Source: Rhodocyclaceae bacterium (GTDB lineage: Bacteria > Pseudomonadota > Gammaproteobacteria > Burkholderiales > Ga0077523). From it: a stretch of DNA of 64,000 bases. Both the position numbers and the translations under genes were made by a program. This document shows, piece after piece, positions 63,414-64,000 of this stretch. The stretch covers positions 186,001-250,000 of the forward strand of contig JADCHQ010000006.1 in assembly GCA_020248405.1 (NCBI GenBank), in the 5' to 3' direction. Every line of letters begins with the position of its first letter. The first letter of the stretch is position 1. The notes beneath the pieces were generated by a model. The model did no database searches, was not told where the DNA came from, and saw nothing but the letters and a program-made list of their open reading frames with translations.

Positions 63414-64000
63414 TCACGCCTCCGACACACCGGAGACCACCCCCCCCCTCGACTCCGCATCCGCCATCCGTGCGGCAGCCCGGCCGCGTTCGGGGTCGAT
63501 GCCGCGCAGGATGGCCAGGCCGGCCACGAAGAACCCGCCGGTCACCAGCATGGCCAGCCGGTGGTTGCCGCCCGACAGCCAGTTCACCAGCCCGTAGGTG
63601 ACGGGCCCCAGGATGGATGACAGTTTCACCGCCAGGCCCCACAAGCCGAAGAACTCGGCGCGGCGCGAGTCCGGGCTCAGGTAGCCCACCAGGGCGCGGC
63701 CGGCGGACTGGCTGGCGCCCAGGCACAGGCCCGCCAGGTTGGCGGTGATCCAGAAGGAGGCGCGCGTTTCGGACTGCCAGGCCAGCAACACCGTGAGCAG
63801 CCAGGCCGCCAGGGTCCAGGCCACGGTGCGCACGTGGCCCAGCCGGTCCTGCCACTGGCCGAAGGCGAAGGCACCCACGCTGGCGGTGACGTTCACCACC
63901 AGGATCAGCAGGATGGTGTCGGCGGTGGAAAACCCCATGGCCTGCTGGGCGTAGATGGCCGCCAGGGCAATCACCGTCTGCACGCCTGCCTGGTAGCACA
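63414..64000 (-). CDS. UMF1-family MFS transporter (partial)
   Basis: The last 195 residues of a major-facilitator transporter; the 5' end lies past the right edge. AGVQTVIALAAIYAQQ is the mid-protein motif of the UMF1/Vps-Atg22-like family, and FGLWGLAVKLSSILGPVTYGLV marks another conserved helix pair. Around five membrane helices remain. The substrate is unknown. The tail after residue 165 is Arg/Gly-rich with a 9-G run. Confidence 0.88.
   Translation of the reverse strand, partial: CYQAGVQTVIALAAIYAQQAMGFSTADTILLILVVNVTASVGAFAFGQWQDRLGHVRTVAWTLAAWLLTVLLAWQSETRASFWITANLAGLCLGASQSAGRALVGYLSPDSRRAEFFGLWGLAVKLSSILGPVTYGLVNWLSGGNHRLAMLVTGGFFVAGLAILRGIDPERGRAAARMADAESRGGVVSGVSEA
63440..63448 (-). 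repeat. Poly-G(9) tract in the transporter gene
   Basis: Nine C on the plus strand encode SRGGVVSG at the very C-terminus, 26-35 nt before the stop. Slippage would only change the last ten or so residues. Confidence 0.9.

Noticed and set aside
63042..63620. A 192-codon plus-strand open frame over the AT-richer spacer
   Set aside because: No recognisable family; its second half is antisense to the transporter gene and its start lies inside the endolysin gene.

Overview
The window is a 64 kb piece of a GC-rich chromosome that reads as a betaproteobacterium, plausibly near Rhodocyclales or Nitrosomonadales; the exact order cannot be fixed from sequence alone. Reasons: the blocks alaS/recX/recA, ilvE/zinc-finger/waaF, glnE//yhdP/nitrilase/tldD, pmbA//yjgA/mog and rnfB/nth/DUF1841 occur together in that class, as do a bpt-type leucyltransferase beside aat and a RibB carrying a degenerate GTP cyclohydrolase II domain. 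Coding density is very high, many genes overlap by 1-17 nt (ATGA, GTGA, TGATG), and GTG/TTG starts are common. No rRNA, tRNA, CRISPR array or insertion sequence was seen.

Layout. (1) 1-10.3 kb, minus strand: flagellar genes. A two-component pair of FleS/FleR type lies upstream of fliEFGHIJK, which has a well-matched sigma-54 (-24/-12) promoter directly before fliE. A strong intrinsic terminator after fliK separates this unit from fliL-fliM, which continues off the left edge. (2) 10.4-19.9 kb, plus strand: sodC, the N-end-rule transferases aat and bpt, a crotonase, pyrD, a very large flavin/Fe-S oxidoreductase that looks like a fusion of the two NfnAB transhydrogenase subunits, an orphan RnfB-like ferredoxin, nth and DUF1841. 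(3) 19.9-23.6 kb: a quinoprotein relay locus (two small c-type cytochromes, a SoxYZ-like fusion carrier and two metallo-beta-lactamase-fold proteins) without any PQQ dehydrogenase in the window. (4) 23.6-36.3 kb: cobalamin adenosyltransferase, a cyclic-nucleotide-binding protein, a small HEXXH protein, tldD, a nitrilase-family amidase, yhdP, glnE and a membrane-anchored class III adenylate cyclase. (5) 36.4-43.3 kb: ilvE, a CHCC zinc-finger protein, waaF, a SnoaL-like protein, a YheT hydrolase, phosphomannomutase, an EAL-HDOD protein and a periplasmic SRPBCC protein. (6) 43.4-55.5 kb, minus strand: a long housekeeping run alaS, recX, recA, pncC, pgpA, thiL, nusB, ribH, ribB, ribE, ribD, nrdR, glyA. 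(7) 55.7-64 kb: cstA-ybdD (pyruvate uptake), a DUF2279 protein, a potassium-channel-like protein with a repeated coiled-coil tail, pmbA, yjgA (darP), mog, a lone phage-type endolysin next to an AT-richer gene-free stretch, and the C-terminal part of a UMF1-family transporter running off the right edge.

How it fits together. The flagellar regulators probably drive fliE-K through sigma-54. The riboflavin genes are nearly complete apart from RibA, because the GTP cyclohydrolase II part of RibB has lost its zinc cysteines. The relay locus, cobalamin adenosyltransferase, cytochromes, Cu/Zn SOD and CstA suggest a respiratory heterotroph that uses alcohols and organic acids. The most interesting items are the single-chain Nfn-like oxidoreductase next to an RnfB ferredoxin, the relay system whose MBL-1 partner has lost its metal motif, and poly-G tracts of 9-11 nt inside fliL, fliI, yhdP and the transporter gene.
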